Assembly: GCF_014203535.1 (NCBI RefSeq)
Contig: NZ_JACHJI010000004.1
Span: 248,001 to 312,000 of the forward strand
Direction of reading: 5' to 3'
DNA: 64,000 nt
Source of the DNA: Streptomyces griseomycini
GTDB lineage: Bacteria; Actinomycetota; Actinomycetes; Streptomycetales; Streptomycetaceae
Shown here: in pieces, positions 39,206 through 52,093 of the stretch
Layout: each line of letters begins with the position of its first letter
Position numbering within the stretch: position 1 is the stretch's first letter
The notes under the pieces: model-generated
What the model was told of the DNA's origin: nothing
Databases searched by the model: none
What the model saw: the letters and a program-made list of their open reading frames with translations, nothing else
Program-made: the position numbers and the translations under genes

Positions 39206-39709
39206 TCAGTAGTCGACGCGGTCGGACTTGGCCAGCCACGCGTCGAACGGCGCCGTACGGTTCGGCAGGTCCAGGTGCTCGATCCGCGTCGGCCACATCG
39301 ACTGGGGCTTCTTGTCGAACAGGTCGTAGAACTTGCGGTCGTCGAAGCCGGCCACCGCGGCGTCGTGCCGATCGGCGCAGTAGACGATCCCGTCGACTCG
39401 CGACCACAGCGCGGAGGAGAGGCACATCGGACACGGCTCGCACGAGGTGATCAGGAGGCAGCCCTCGAGCGAGAAGGTGCCCAGTTCCTTGCAGGCGGCG
39501 CGCAGCGCGCTCACCTCGGCGTGCGCCGTCGGGTCCAGGGTCGCGGTGACCTGGTTGTTCCCGAACGCGACGACCTCGTCGTCCTGGGCGACCAGTGCGC
39601 CGAACGGACCGCCGCCGTTCGCCACGCTGTCGGTGGCCAGCCTGATCGCCTCTTCCATCCAGGCGCGCTTGAGCTCCTGGACGCTCGTTTCCCGGGTGTG
39701 CGCGGTCAC
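39206..39709 (-). CDS. guaD: Guanine-deaminase-like nucleoside deaminase
   Basis: This 167-residue zinc deaminase of the cytidine-deaminase fold converts guanine to xanthine (or acts on a related base). Zinc and catalytic motifs are HAEVSAL and PCPMCLSS (HAE plus PCxxC). The C-terminal DRHDAAVAGFDD and FYDLF segments fit the GuaD type. The neighbouring xanthine dehydrogenase operon makes purine catabolism the likely pathway: guanine to xanthine to urate. GTG at 39709 has AAGGAG five bases upstream. It has its own upstream region containing the element shared with the xdh operon. Confidence 0.88.
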   Translation of the reverse strand: MTAHTRETSVQELKRAWMEEAIRLATDSVANGGGPFGALVAQDDEVVAFGNNQVTATLDPTAHAEVSALRAACKELGTFSLEGCLLITSCEPCPMCLSSALWSRVDGIVYCADRHDAAVAGFDDRKFYDLFDKKPQSMWPTRIEHLDLPNRTAPFDAWLAKSDRVDY

Positions 39710-39715
39710 GGTCAC

Positions 39716-40134
39716 TCCTTTTCGGATGCGGTGGGGATTTCCCCGGATGCCCTGCCCGTGCGGGACACCGCACGCGGGGCGGCGAGCGGGGCCCGAGGGA
39801 GTCCACGGCACTCGCCCCTTGCTTCGTCGCTCGCCCCGTGGCACCTCGTGTGAGGAGTACACAGCCGACCGAGTGGGGCCAGCTAGGGGTGGAAGACCTG
39901 AAAACCCCGCAGGTTGGGGCCGTCTCTTCGTGGATTCCTCCAAGGCCTGCCCCGCGGTGGCGCTCGTACGATGTGCCCGCACGCGGCGCGGGCACACGTG
40001 CGCGGAACGGCACGGGGGAGTCCGGCCGGCAGCAGCCGCCAGGCCCTCTCGGGCCGCCCCTCGGCCGCCGGGCCCTGTCGGTGACCACTGGGCCGACTGG
40101 CCGGCGGCGGTCGGCGTCGTGTGTCCGACGGCGC
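39716..40134. promoter_or_regulatory. Upstream region of the deaminase gene
   Basis: This gap of about 420 bp between xdhC and the deaminase carries no gene I can support. It contains conserved element copy 1 (39852-39945), described separately, and should contain the deaminase promoter. Confidence 0.5.
39852..39945 (-). promoter_or_regulatory. Conserved 90-bp element, copy 1 (upstream of the deaminase)
   Basis: It matches 45364-45458 almost without gaps: both begin GAGGAGTACACAGCC, keep AGGGGTGGAAG in the middle, and end TTCGTGGA-TCC on the plus strand. On the minus strand it lies about 145 bases upstream of the deaminase start. It could be a shared promoter/operator or an untranslated leader for purine-responsive control. 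Function is not known to me. Confidence 0.6.
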
Positions 40135-40945
40135 TCAGCGGCGCTCCTGTTCGAAGGCCCGGAGCAGGTCCGCCGCGACGCTCACCGCGATCGTGGCGGG
40201 TTCCTTGCCGGTGATCCCGGGCAGCCCGATCGGGGTCTTGATCCGGTCGATGACGGCGGCGTCGTGGCCGCCCTCGGTGGCGAGGCGCTCGCGGAACCGC
40301 GCCCACTTCGCCGCCGAGCCGATCAGCCCGATGGAGCCGAGGTGGGTGGTGCGCAGGGCGGCGTCGCACAGGGCGGCGTCCTCGGCGTGGTCGTGCGTCA
40401 TGATCAGCACGTGGGTGCCGTGCGGCAGCTCCTCCAGGACCTCCTCCGGCAGCAGCGGCGTGTGGTGGACGTGCACCTGCGCCACCGCGTCGGCCAGCAC
40501 GTCGAGCCGTTCCGGGGCGATGACGTCGGCCCGGGAGTCGATCAGGTGCAGGTCGAGGTCCTGACGCGCCAGGATGCGGGCCAGCTCCAGGCCGACGTGC
40601 CCGACCCCGAAGACCGCCACGGCCCGGACCACCGGCAGCGGTTCGAGCAGCACCGCGACGGTGCCGCCGCAGCACTGCACGCCGTGCCGGTTGGTCACCT
40701 TGTCGTTCAGGGCGAAGTCGATCAGCTCCGGCTTCCGTTCGGCCGCGGCGATCATCTCCCGGGCCCGGTCGATCGCGACGGCCTCGACGTTGCCGCCGCC
40801 GATCGAACCCCACGTCCCGCTCCGCCCCACGACGAGCTTCGCACCGGCGTCGCGCGGGGCGTGGCCGCGCACGGCCGCGACGGTCACGAGCACACCGGGC
40901 TCCCGGCGTGCCCGCAACCGCGCGACCGCGGTGACCCACGTCATG

Positions 40946-40953
<8 letters not shown>
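40135..40953 (-). CDS. xdhC: XdhC-like molybdenum cofactor insertion protein
   Basis: This 272-residue XdhC/CoxI-family protein binds and matures the molybdenum cofactor and inserts it into xanthine dehydrogenase. The N-terminal XdhC domain has the QCCGGTVAVLL segment; the C-terminal Rossmann part has FGVGHVGLELARIL and IGLIGSAAKW. It overlaps the end of xdhB, and the GTG at 40953 or the ATG at 40944 may be used. Third gene of the xdhABC operon. Confidence 0.9.
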
Positions 40954-43359
<2,406 letters not shown>

Positions 43360-43363
<4 letters not shown>

Positions 43364-44823
43364 GGCGACACCGCCTCGGTGGTCTGTGCGTACAGCTTCA
43401 GCAGGCTCTGGCCGAGCATCGCGGAACGGTAGAGGGAGCTGGCGCGGTGGTCGTCCATCGGCGTGCCCTCACCCCGCAGCACCCGCGCCGCGGCCTCGAC
43501 GGTCTCCGCCGCCCACGGCCTGCCCTCCAGGGCCGCCTCCGTGGCGAGCGCGCGGATCGGGGTGGCGGCCACGCCGCCCAGGCCGATGCGCGCCTTGCGG
43601 ACGGTCCCGTCCTCGATGTCGAGCGCGAACGCGACCGCCACGCTGGAGATGTCGTCGAAACGCCGCTTGGCGATCTTGTGGAAGGCCGCGACGGGGGACA
43701 GCGGCAGCGGGACGCGCACCGCGCGGATCAGCTCGCCGGGACGGCGCACGCTCCGCCGGTAGCCGGTGAAGTAGTCGGCCAGCGGGACCACACGCTCACC
43801 GTCGGCGCCGGCGAGCACCACCGACGCCTCCAGCGCGAGCAGCACCGGCGGGCTGTCACCGATGGGGGAGCCGGTGCCCAGGTTGCCGCCGAGGGTCGCG
43901 CTGTTGCGGATGAGCCGGGACGCGAACTGCGGGAACAGCTCGGCCAGCAGCGGCACCGTGCCGTCGAGGCGGCGCTCGATCTCGGTGAGCGTCACGGCCG
44001 CACCGATCTCGATGTGGTCGGCCCCGACGCGCAGCTCGCGCAGTTCGGGCAGCCGGTCGACCGCGACCACGCAACCGGCCCGCCGGGAGCGGATGTTCAC
44101 CTCCACGCCCCAGTCGGTGCTTCCGGCGACCACCACGGCGTCGGGCCGCTCGCCCAGCAGCCGCAGCGTCTCGGCCAGGGTGCCCGGCCGCACGAACGAG
44201 CTGCCGTCCCGGGTGTAGTCGGTGGCGACCGGTTCGGGGGCGGGCTCCTCGCGCCGCCGCGCCAGGGGGTCCTCGTCGGTGGGTTCCCCGACGGCGAACG
44301 CGGCGTCGCGGATCGGGCGGTAACCGGTGCAGCGGCACAGGTTCCCGCTCAGCGCGTGCAGGTCGAAACCGTTCGGACCGTGCTCCGCGTCCGTGCCGCC
44401 GGCCGGGTCCGCGTGCGCGCAGCGGTCGGGCCGGTAGTACTCGGCGGCCATGCTGCAGACGAACCCCGGTGTGCAGTAACCGCACTGCGAGCCGCCGCGG
44501 ACCGCCATCTCCTCCTGCACCGGGTGCAGCGCGGGCGGCCCGCCGGGCTCGCCGGCGGTGGCGAGGCCTTCGGAGGTGACGACCTCCTGACCGTCGAGGG
44601 CCGCGACCGGAACCAGGCAGGCGTTGACCGCCACCCAGTCGGTGGGCTTGTCCACCCCGGGACGGGCCACCAGGACCGAACACGCGCCGCACTCGCCCTC
44701 GGCGCAGCCCTCCTTGGTCCCGGTGAGGCCACGTTCACGCAGGAAATCCAGAACCGTCGTGTGGGGTGCCGCCGGGGAAATCGGTGTGGTCTTCCCGTTG
44801 ACCTTGATCCGTGCCGCTACCAT
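43360..44823 (-). CDS. xdhA: Xanthine dehydrogenase, fused 2Fe-2S/FAD subunit
   Basis: This 487-residue small subunit carries electrons from the Mo centre to NAD. Residues about 1-175 hold two 2Fe-2S clusters: CAEGECGACSVLV with a downstream NACL, then CGYCTPGF and CRCTGYRP. From about 205 on is an FAD domain with VVVAGSTDWG and GGNLGTGSPIGD. Fusion of FeS and FAD parts is common in actinobacteria. ATG at 44823 follows GAGG at seven bases. First gene of the xdhABC operon; a small ORF and the conserved element lie upstream. Confidence 0.96.
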
Positions 44824-45015
44824 GGCAGATCCTCATTCCGGAGCGCGGCCGTACAGATTTTCCTAGTCGCCATTTCAGGGGCTTTCTCTTTCGGTGGCGA
44901 AGCTGAAGTGTGAGAACCCGGAGCGGAAATCGGCACGCGACGACGTGCCGCAGACGGGTGAGGAGATCAGGGGGAACCGGGGCCGCGATCGGGCACGCCG
45001 GCGGAGAAGGGCTGC

Positions 45016-45093
45016 TCAGCAGCCGTGCGCTACACGGCCCGGGATCCAGACGGTCCGCTGGGCGAGGCGATGCAGGTCGGAGAAGGTGAACAT
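45016..45093 (-). CDS. Possible 25-residue leader ORF upstream of xdhA
   Basis: A short ORF starts with ATG at 45093, nine bases after a very strong ribosome site AAAGGAGG, and encodes MFTFSDLHRLAQR followed by 12 more residues ending in Cys. It stops about 190 bases before xdhA. The strong site and typical third-position GC suggest real translation. It could be a regulatory leader peptide; nothing shows this directly, and it may be chance. Confidence 0.45.
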   Translation of the reverse strand: MFTFSDLHRLAQRTVWIPGRVAHGC

Positions 45094-45363
45094 CCGACTT
45101 CGCCTCCTTTCCAGCGGTTCGCGAGCCGGTGGGCTCGAAAGTACGGTGCGCGGACCCGTCGGTCAAGCGTGTGCACGGAGATCAGGTGGCAGTTCGGATC
45201 AAGCGCACCGACGCATTCCCCTCCCCGTGACGATCCACTTCGCTCGGCGGGACGCCGGGGACATCGAGGACCCCGGACGGAAATCAGGAACGGCGTGAAC
45301 GCCCCCCCGAACGCGGTGGCGGTGCGGACACGGCGGGCGCGATCCCCGCCTGCACGACCTGTC

Positions 45364-45458
45364 GAGGAGTACACAGCCAACCGGACGGAACCGGCCAGGG
45401 GTGGAAGGCACGAAGACACCCGCGGGCCGGTACCGGATCTTCGTGGACTCCTACGAGA
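45364..45458 (-). promoter_or_regulatory. Conserved 90-bp element, copy 2 (upstream of the xdh operon)
   Basis: This is the second copy of the element at 39852-39945, in the same orientation and about 540 bases upstream of xdhA (270 upstream of the leader ORF). The rest of the gap 44824-45654 shows no other gene that I can support. Confidence 0.6.
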
Positions 45459-45654
45459 ACCGGTCGGCTCGTGACGCCACCGCTCCCCGAGCCGCGCCGC
45501 ACAGCCGGGCGCGGCCGGCGGGCCCGGTCACCGCGCCGGCCGGGAACCACCGTCCACGCGGCCGGCGGCTCGCCCGGCGGGAACGGCCCCGGCTGCGCCT
45601 GCTGCGGCCTCGGCGGCGTCCGGTACGGGAGCCGGTGACATCATCACGGCACCC

Positions 45655-46263
45655 TCACTCCCCGAGCGTGGCGACGGCCTCCTCGTAACCGCCCGTCGGC
45701 GGCGCGGTGTCGGGCCCGTACACGAGGTTCAGCACGCCCGTCGTGAACGTCTCCGACCTCAGCAGCTTCAGCGGGATCGACGGCTCGCCCTCGTCGAACA
45801 GGCGCATGCCCTTGCGCACGGCGATCGGGTGAACGAGGAGGCGCAGCTCGTCGAGGAGCCCCGCGGCCAGCAGCTGCCGGACGACGGAGACCGAGCCGCT
45901 CAGCGAGACGTCACCGCCCGGCTCGCCCTTCAGCGCGGCGGCGACCTCGGCGACGTCACCCTGCGCCTGCTCGGAGTTCCGCCACCGCAGGTCGAGCCGC
46001 CGGCGTGAGAACACGATCTTCCGCATGTCGCCGAGCTGCTTGGCGAAGCCCGCGTCCTCGCCGCCCGCCGCCTCCCGCTCGGGCCAGGCGCCGGCGAAGC
46101 CGTCGTACGTCCTGCGGCCGAGGAGCAGGACGTCCGTGGTGTTCAGGCTCGCGCCGACGGCGGCTCCCATCGCGTCGTCGAAGTAGGGGAAGTGCCACTG
46201 GTCGGGCGCCTCGACGACGCCGTCGAGGGAGATGAACAGGCTGGCGGTGATCTTCCGCGGCAT
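45655..46263 (-). CDS. RibD C-terminal/dihydrofolate-reductase-like protein
   Basis: This 202-residue protein of the RibD-C/DHFR-fold family binds NADPH; Streptomyces has many paralogues, mostly of unknown substrate. It starts with KITASLFISLDGVVEAP, the family signature, and contains TDVLLLGRRTYDGF and SGSVSVVRQLL. ATG at 46263 has GGAGGA four bases away. Its first 308 bp overlap, in another frame, the 3' end of the symporter reading frame. Confidence 0.9.
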   Translation of the reverse strand: MPRKITASLFISLDGVVEAPDQWHFPYFDDAMGAAVGASLNTTDVLLLGRRTYDGFAGAWPEREAAGGEDAGFAKQLGDMRKIVFSRRRLDLRWRNSEQAQGDVAEVAAALKGEPGGDVSLSGSVSVVRQLLAAGLLDELRLLVHPIAVRKGMRLFDEGEPSIPLKLLRSETFTTGVLNLVYGPDTAPPTGGYEEAVATLGE

Positions 46264-47908
46264 GGTGTCCTCCGGATCCGGGTGCGTGTACCGGGTACGA
46301 CCGTGCCGCCCACCGGAAGTCATCGGTGGGCGGCACGCGGACGGTGTCCGGTTCCCCGCGGCGCTCCGAACCCGGTACGCCGCCCGCCGCCCGGCGCGGG
46401 TCCGTGACGCTGCCCAGCCAGCCCAGCAGGAACCCGGCCGGCACCGTCACCAGGCCCGGGATCGTCACGTCCCAGAGCCTGAAGTCGTGCCCCGGGAAGA
46501 TCGACCCGGGTGTGCCGGACGCGTACGGCGACAGCGCGAGCGCCGCGACGCTCAGCACCGTGGCCCCCCACAGGCACCACAGCGCACCGCGGGCGGTGAA
46601 GCCGGGCCAGTACAGGGCGTACAGCAGGACGGGCGCGAGGGCGGCGCCGCAGACGGCGAGCCAGAGCGTCGAGACGACCACCAGGTTCCAGTCGGCGACG
46701 ACGACCGCCACGACCGAGGCGGCCGCCCCCGTCAGCGCCGCCGACCACCGCGACGCGGCACCGTCCGCCGCGCCCGCCGGGCGCCCACCGGCGGGCGCGC
46801 CCAGCACGTCCCGTCCCAGGGCGATGCCGGCGGCGAGGGTCACGTCCACCACGGCCGCGAGCGCGGTGAGGAAGAGGACACAGGCCAGGGCCGCGACCAG
46901 GACGCCGCCGCTGTCGAGCGCCCGCCCGAGCACCAGCGGCGTGAACACCTGCGCCGCCGGACCGGCCCCGCGCAGCGCCTCGCCGACGAGGGCCGCCGCG
47001 CCGACGCCGACGACGGCGAGCGCCCCGTACAGCAGGGTGAGTTCGCCGAGCATCCAGCGGCCGACGGTCCGGGCGCCGCGCGGGCTCTTCGTCGAGATCG
47101 CCCGCATCAGCACGGCGGGCATCGCCAGCGTGGCCATCGTCATGCCGAAGGTCTGCCCGATCCGGTTCACGGCCCCCACCCACCCCTCACCGGTGTAGCC
47201 GCCCGGACGCAGGTACGCCTCGCCCGTCCGCGAGCCGTGCGCGGCGGCGTCGAGCAGCCGCCCGGGGTCCCAGCCGAAGCGGTGGAGCACGAGCACGGCG
47301 GCGACCACCAGCACGGGCAGGGCGATCGCCGACTTCGCGATCATCACCACGCCCGTGCCCCGGATCCCGCCGCTGACGGCCAGCGCCGTCATCACGCAGC
47401 CGATCACCACGATGCAGCCGGCCCGCACACCGGGCTGCCCGATCAGCGCCGCGGCGACGTTGCCGACCACCACCAACTGCACGACCAGCAGCGGGAAGCA
47501 GACGAGCAGGGTCACCGCGCCCCACGAGACGCGCACGGCGGGCCCGCCGCTGCCGCGCGCGTCCAGCATGTCCGCGGCCGTCAGCGAGGCGTGCCCGCGC
47601 AGCGGCTCGACGATCAGCACGAGGAAGAGCATGACCCCGATCAGGCTGCCCAGCATGACGCCGAGGCCGTCGAAGCCGGACGTGGCGACCATGCCCACCA
47701 GTACGGTGACCGTCGCGACCGTGGTGGTGTCGCCGCCCATCGCGATGCCCTGCTGCCAGGAGCGCAGCCGGCGGCTGTCGGACCGTACGAGAGCCCGGTC
47801 GTCCTCGTCGGCGCCGGTGACGATGCACAGCATCAGGCAGATCACGACGAACACCGAGAACACGGCGAAGACGAGGGACCGGGACGCGGGATCGAGCAGC
47901 GCGGTCAC
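45956..47908 (-). CDS. Sodium:solute symporter (SSS/ActP-like), reading frame runs on at 3' end
   Basis: This membrane transporter of about 13 helices belongs to the sodium/solute symporter family that includes acetate permease ActP. QGIAMGGDTTTVATVT, the FPLLVVQL segment and STKSPRGAR fit the family. The hydrophobic protein ends near 46410 (about residue 500, GWLGSVTDP), after which the frame continues about 150 codons as Arg-rich sequence, into the RibD-C gene, before a stop at 45956. That tail is unlikely to be native, so a frameshift near the true C-terminus is likely. GTG at 47908 has GGAGG five bases upstream and overlaps the DUF485 stop (GTGA). Substrate probably a monocarboxylate. Confidence 0.78.
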   Translation of the reverse strand: MTALLDPASRSLVFAVFSVFVVICLMLCIVTGADEDDRALVRSDSRRLRSWQQGIAMGGDTTTVATVTVLVGMVATSGFDGLGVMLGSLIGVMLFLVLIVEPLRGHASLTAADMLDARGSGGPAVRVSWGAVTLLVCFPLLVVQLVVVGNVAAALIGQPGVRAGCIVVIGCVMTALAVSGGIRGTGVVMIAKSAIALPVLVVAAVLVLHRFGWDPGRLLDAAAHGSRTGEAYLRPGGYTGEGWVGAVNRIGQTFGMTMATLAMPAVLMRAISTKSPRGARTVGRWMLGELTLLYGALAVVGVGAAALVGEALRGAGPAAQVFTPLVLGRALDSGGVLVAALACVLFLTALAAVVDVTLAAGIALGRDVLGAPAGGRPAGAADGAASRWSAALTGAAASVVAVVVADWNLVVVSTLWLAVCGAALAPVLLYALYWPGFTARGALWCLWGATVLSVAALALSPYASGTPGSIFPGHDFRLWDVTIPGLVTVPAGFLLGWLGSVTDPRRAAGGVPGSERRGEPDTVRVPPTDDFRWAARSYPVHAPGSGGHHAAEDHRQPVHLPRRRRRGARPVALPLLRRRDGSRRRREPEHHGRPAPRPQDVRRLRRRLARAGGGGRRGRGLRQAARRHAEDRVLTPAARPAVAELRAGAG

Positions 47909-48243
47909 GACCACCTCCGGGCGTCCGGCCGGGGCTCGATCCGGTCGACCCGTCGCGCGTGCGCCACCAGCGCGTGCACGCCGACGGCGAGGGGCACCAC
48001 GGCCAGGACCACGCCGAGGCTCACCGGCCCGGCGATCCGCGTGCCGTACGCGGCCGGTGCGAGGGCGGCGGGCAGCACGTAGAGCAGCCAGGTGACGGCG
48101 ATCCGGACGCCGAGCCGCAGCCCGACGGCCAGGCGCGCCGCCTCCTCGGTGTCGCGTCGCTCGTGCTCCGCCGGAGGGCGCGCGCCGGCTGCGGGCTCGG
48201 CACGGTGCGGCGGCCCGTGCCAGGGCTGTGGTCCGAAGGACAT
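47905..48243 (-). CDS. DUF485 small membrane protein
   Basis: This 112-residue protein has a charged N-terminus and two predicted TM helices (about 47-69 and 75-95). DUF485 proteins (YjcH type) are encoded directly upstream of ActP-like symporters, as here, with translational coupling. It is presumably a symporter subunit or assembly factor. ATG at 48243. Confidence 0.82.
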   Translation of the reverse strand: MSFGPQPWHGPPHRAEPAAGARPPAEHERRDTEEAARLAVGLRLGVRIAVTWLLYVLPAALAPAAYGTRIAGPVSLGVVLAVVPLAVGVHALVAHARRVDRIEPRPDARRWS

Positions 48244-48629
48244 GGGGCGGCTCCGCTCACGTTGCTCCGGCACCCCGGAAGGGGTGCGCGTACGGGTGTG
48301 GGGGTGGGCGCGGAGTCAACCAGACGCACGCGCGGACCCGTACGCCCCGGGCGCAGAGCTGTTCGCCCGCCCAATCGGGAGTCGTGCGGACGGTGAACGG
48401 TCACCGTGTGCCCGGGAGGCGTGGCGGCGGGGCGCCCGGCCGCGCGATGATGGGGAGCCTCCGTCCGGCGGTGGCCGTGCCCGGGTACGACGAGGAGCGG
48501 TCGGTGATGCCGCTCGTGCCCCGCCGCCGGTCGTCGCCGACCCTCCGGGCGCCGGCCGCGGAGGCGGTCCGGCGCCGTGCGGCACGCGGTGCGTGCTCCG
48601 GCGCACGCCGAGCGCGCGACGGGCGGGGT
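48244..48629. promoter_or_regulatory. Upstream region of the symporter operon
   Basis: No gene is supported in this 386-bp gap. It holds a small hairpin CACCCC/GGGGTG (48271-48286) near the DUF485 start and a 10-bp inverted repeat GCGTACGGGT (48288-48297) with ACCCGTACGC (48336-48345), which could be a regulator site or part of the GH1 terminator. Confidence 0.4.
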
Positions 48630-50033
48630 CTACCGGGCGGGGACGGCGTTGTGCGCGATGGCGTCCGCGTACCAGCGGGCGCTGGACTTCGGGGTGCGCC
48701 GCTGGGAGGCGAAGTCGACGTGGACGATGCCGAACCGCTTGCTGTAGCCGTAGGCCCATTCGAAGTTGTCCAGCAGCGACCACAGGAAGTAGCCCCGTAC
48801 GTCGGCGCCGTCCTGGATGGCCCGGTGCACGGCCGCCAGGTGGGAGTGCAGGTACTCCACCCGCTCGGGGTCCTTGATCTCGCCGGAGGGGTCGGCGTAG
48901 TCGTCGTAGGCCGCGCCGTTCTCCGTGACGAGCAGCGGCGTGCCCGGCAGGTCGTCCCGGAGCCGCAGCAGCAGCTCGTGCAGGCCGTCCGCGTCCACCG
49001 GCCAGTCCATCGCCGTGCGCGGACCGGGGACGGGCACGAAGCGCACGTGCTGCTCCGCGCCCGCCCACGGGGAGGGCGACTCGGACGTGCCGGCGGCGAC
49101 CACGGTGGGCGAGTAGTAGTTGATGCCCAGCGAGTCGATGGGGGCGGAGGCCGTCTCCAGGTCGCCGTCGGCCACGAAGGACCAGTCGGTGACCGCGGCG
49201 GTGTCGCGCACCAGGTCCTCGGGGAGCCTCCCGTGGAAGACCGGGTCGAGGAAGATCCGGTTGCCGACCGCGTCGATCCTGCGTGCGGCGTCCACGTCCT
49301 CGGGCGCGTCGGTGTGGGGGCGCAGCGCGTGGAGGTTGAGCGTCAGGGACACCTCCACGGGAGCGGGGAGGGCAGCCCGCAGGGCGCGGGTGGCGAGTCC
49401 GTGGGCCAGGTTGAAGTGGTGGGCGGCGCGCAGCGAGGCGAGGGCGCTGGTGCGGCCGGGGGCGTGGACGCCGTTGCCGTAGCCGAGGAAGGCCGCGCAC
49501 CAGGGCTCGTTGAGGGTGGTCCAGGTCGCCACCCGGTCACCCAGCGCCTCGGCCATGAGGCCGGCGTAGTCGGCGAAGCGGTACGCCGTCTCCCGGTGCG
49601 GCCAGCCGCCCGCGTCCTCCAGCTCCTGCGGCAGGTCCCAGTGGTAGAGCGTGGCCACCGGCCGGATGCCGGCCTCGCGCAGTTCGTCGGTGAGCCGCCG
49701 GTAGAAGTCCAGGCCCTTCTGGACGGCGGGGCCGCGGCCGGTGGGCTGCACACGGGGCCAGGCGATGGAGAAGCGGTAGTCGGTGACGCCGAGGCGGCGC
49801 AGGAGCGCGACGTCCTCGCCGAGGCGGTGGTAGTGGTCGGCGGCGATGTCGCCGGTGTCGCCGTTGCGCACCTTGCCGGGCGTCCGGCTGAAGGTGTCCC
49901 AGATCGACGGGGTGCGGCCGTCCTCGGCGGCGGCGCCCTCGATCTGGTAGGCCGCGGTGGCGGTGCCCCAGCGGAAGTCGCCGGGGAAGCGGAGCATCGC
50001 GGTGGTGTCGGGGCGTGCGTCGAGCGCGGTCAT
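48630..50033 (-). CDS. GH1 beta-glucosidase
   Basis: This 467-residue cytoplasmic GH1 enzyme releases glucose from beta-glucosides. The acid/base residue is E176 (TLNEPW) and the nucleophile is E371 (VTENGA); the N-terminal [14 protein letters not shown] segment is typical. There is no signal peptide. It is the last gene of the operon with the ABC importer, as in cebEFG-bglC, so it likely cleaves imported laminari- or cello-oligosaccharides. ATG at 50033 has a weak ribosome site. Confidence 0.95.
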   Translation of the reverse strand: MTALDARPDTTAMLRFPGDFRWGTATAAYQIEGAAAEDGRTPSIWDTFSRTPGKVRNGDTGDIAADHYHRLGEDVALLRRLGVTDYRFSIAWPRVQPTGRGPAVQKGLDFYRRLTDELREAGIRPVATLYHWDLPQELEDAGGWPHRETAYRFADYAGLMAEALGDRVATWTTLNEPWCAAFLGYGNGVHAPGRTSALASLRAAHHFNLAHGLATRALRAALPAPVEVSLTLNLHALRPHTDAPEDVDAARRIDAVGNRIFLDPVFHGRLPEDLVRDTAAVTDWSFVADGDLETASAPIDSLGINYYSPTVVAAGTSESPSPWAGAEQHVRFVPVPGPRTAMDWPVDADGLHELLLRLRDDLPGTPLLVTENGAAYDDYADPSGEIKDPERVEYLHSHLAAVHRAIQDGADVRGYFLWSLLDNFEWAYGYSKRFGIVHVDFASQRRTPKSSARWYADAIAHNAVPAR

Positions 50034-50122
50034 GAGGAGGTGACTCCAGAAGGTGTGAGGTCTGTGGTGAGGGGGGCGCGGCCGGGCCCGCCCGGATGCC
50101 GGGCGGGCCGCCGCCCGGCGGG

Positions 50123-51037
50123 TCAGCCCTTGACGGCGCCCTGCATGATGCCGCCGACGATCTGCCGGCCCAGCAGGCCGAAGACCAGGAGCACCGGCAG
50201 CGTGCCGAGCAGGGTGCCCGCCATGATCACGGACTGGTCGTGGACGTAGCCGCCGCCGAGCTGGCGCAGTGCGACCTGGACGGTCGGCTCGGAGGAGGAG
50301 AGGGCGACGATGGGCCAGAAGAAGTCGTTCCAGGCGGCCATGAAGGTGAGCAGGCCGAGGACGGCCATCCCGGGCCGGGCGACGGGGACGACGATCGACC
50401 AGAAGATCCGGGCGGTGGACGCGCCGTCGACGCGTGCCGCCTCGATCAGCTCGTCCGGGAGCGACTGCACCAGGTACTGGCGCATGAAGAAGACGCCGAA
50501 GGCCGAGACCAGACCGGGCAGGATCACCGCCTGGAGCTGGTTGACCCACTGCAGCTCGGCGATCAGCATGAACAGCGGGATCACGCCCAGTTGCGGCGGG
50601 ATCATCATGGTGCCCACGGTGACCGCGAGCAGGGCGCCCCGTCCCCGGAAGCGGAGTTTGGCGAAGGCGAACCCGGCGAGGGTGCAGCACAGCACGGTGC
50701 CCAGGGTGATCGAGCCCGACACGATCAGGGAGTTGAGCAGGGCCTTGCCGATGTCGGCCTCTTCCAGCACCGCTTCGAAGTTGCGCATCAGGTTCGGGCC
50801 CGGCAGCAACGAGGGCGGCACCCGCGCCATGTCGGCGTTGGAGCGGCTGGCGGCCACGATCGTCCAGTAGAACGGGAACGCGGAGACCAGCACGGCGACG
50901 ATCAGGATGGCGTAGGCGAGCTTTCCGCCCTGCATGGTGCGGCCCGCGCGGGAGCGGCGCGCGCGGGAGCGGCGCGGGAGCTCCGGCCGGGTCCCGGGCT
51001 CGGGGGGTGCGGTCGGCGGGCCGGCGAGTGCGGTCAT
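50123..51037 (-). CDS. ABC sugar permease, MalG/CebG type
   Basis: This 304-residue inner-membrane permease has about six helices and the EAA loop at [18 protein letters not shown]. The cytoplasmic N-terminus is Pro/Arg-rich. It forms the importer with the neighbouring permease and binding lipoprotein; the ATPase is not encoded here and is probably the shared MsiK type, as in other Streptomyces sugar systems. The start overlaps the upstream permease stop (ATGA). Confidence 0.93.
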   Translation of the reverse strand: MTALAGPPTAPPEPGTRPELPRRSRARRSRAGRTMQGGKLAYAILIVAVLVSAFPFYWTIVAASRSNADMARVPPSLLPGPNLMRNFEAVLEEADIGKALLNSLIVSGSITLGTVLCCTLAGFAFAKLRFRGRGALLAVTVGTMMIPPQLGVIPLFMLIAELQWVNQLQAVILPGLVSAFGVFFMRQYLVQSLPDELIEAARVDGASTARIFWSIVVPVARPGMAVLGLLTFMAAWNDFFWPIVALSSSEPTVQVALRQLGGGYVHDQSVIMAGTLLGTLPVLLVFGLLGRQIVGGIMQGAVKG

Positions 51038-51996
51038 CGGACGGCCTCCTTGCGGGAGCGGCGGCGCGCGATGAGGGCGTTGAGCCCGACGAGCACCACG
51101 ATGAGCAGGAACATCACCCACGCCACGGCGGCGGCGCGGCCGAGGTGGAAGAAGCCCCAGCCCTGCTCGTACATGTAGAGGCCGAGCGTCTGGTACTGGT
51201 GCGAGATGCCGCCCGAGATCGAGCCCTCGAACAGCAGGGGCTCGCCGAACAGCTGGGTGGCGCCGATGGTGGAGACGACGACCGTGAAGACGATGGTGGG
51301 GCGCAGTCCGGGCAGGGTGACGTGGAAGAACTGCCGCCACCGTGAGGCCCCGTCCACCTCGGCGGCCTCGTAGAGCTCGCTGGGGATGGACTGCATGCCG
51401 GCCAGGTAGATCAGCGCGTTGTAGCCGGTCCAGCGCCAGATGACGATCGTGGAGACGGCGACCTGGGAGGCCACGGTGCCGGTCTGCCAGTCGACCGGGC
51501 CGATGCCGACGAGTCCGAGCACGTAGTTGACCAGGCCGAAGTCGTGGCCGAACAGCTGGGCGAAGACCAGCGTGGCCGCGGCGACGGACGTCGCGTACGG
51601 CAGCAGCATCGCCGTGCGCAGGAAGGTCCGGCCGCGCAGCTTGTAGTTGAGCAGGTGCGCGAGGCCGAGCGCCATCACCAGCTGGGGCACCGTGGAGAGC
51701 ACCCCGATGGTGAACGTGTTGCGCAGCGAGAGCCAGAAGTAGTCGTCCGACAGCAGCGCGGTGTAGTTGTCGAGGCCGCGCCACTGCATGTCGCCGGGCG
51801 TCTGCAGCTCCACGCGGTAGAGCGACACGAAGGCCGTGTAGATCAGCGGGAAGAGTCCGAAGGCGGCGAACAGGGTGAAGAACGGGGCGATGTAGGCGTA
51901 CGGCGAGAACTTCTGCCAGGCTCGCCGGACGGCGCCGGGCCGGGGCGGCGCCGCCTGCTTCGGCGACGCCGGCGGGGCGGAGGCGGTGAGGGTCAC
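51034..51996 (-). CDS. ABC sugar permease, MalF/CebF type
   Basis: This 320-residue permease has six helices and an EAA loop at [17 protein letters not shown]. It is the partner of the 304-residue permease. GTG at 51996, 97 bp after the binding protein stop. Substrate inferred from the GH81 and GH1 neighbours: beta-1,3-gluco-oligosaccharides. Confidence 0.93.
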   Translation of the reverse strand: MTLTASAPPASPKQAAPPRPGAVRRAWQKFSPYAYIAPFFTLFAAFGLFPLIYTAFVSLYRVELQTPGDMQWRGLDNYTALLSDDYFWLSLRNTFTIGVLSTVPQLVMALGLAHLLNYKLRGRTFLRTAMLLPYATSVAAATLVFAQLFGHDFGLVNYVLGLVGIGPVDWQTGTVASQVAVSTIVIWRWTGYNALIYLAGMQSIPSELYEAAEVDGASRWRQFFHVTLPGLRPTIVFTVVVSTIGATQLFGEPLLFEGSISGGISHQYQTLGLYMYEQGWGFFHLGRAAAVAWVMFLLIVVLVGLNALIARRRSRKEAVR

Positions 51997-52093
51997 GGTG
52001 CGGCCCTTCGGATGGTCGTGAGCGGGTGCGGGGCGTGTGCCGGGCGGGCGCCGCCACCGGGCCGGACGGCGCCGGCCCGGTGGCGGTCCCCGG

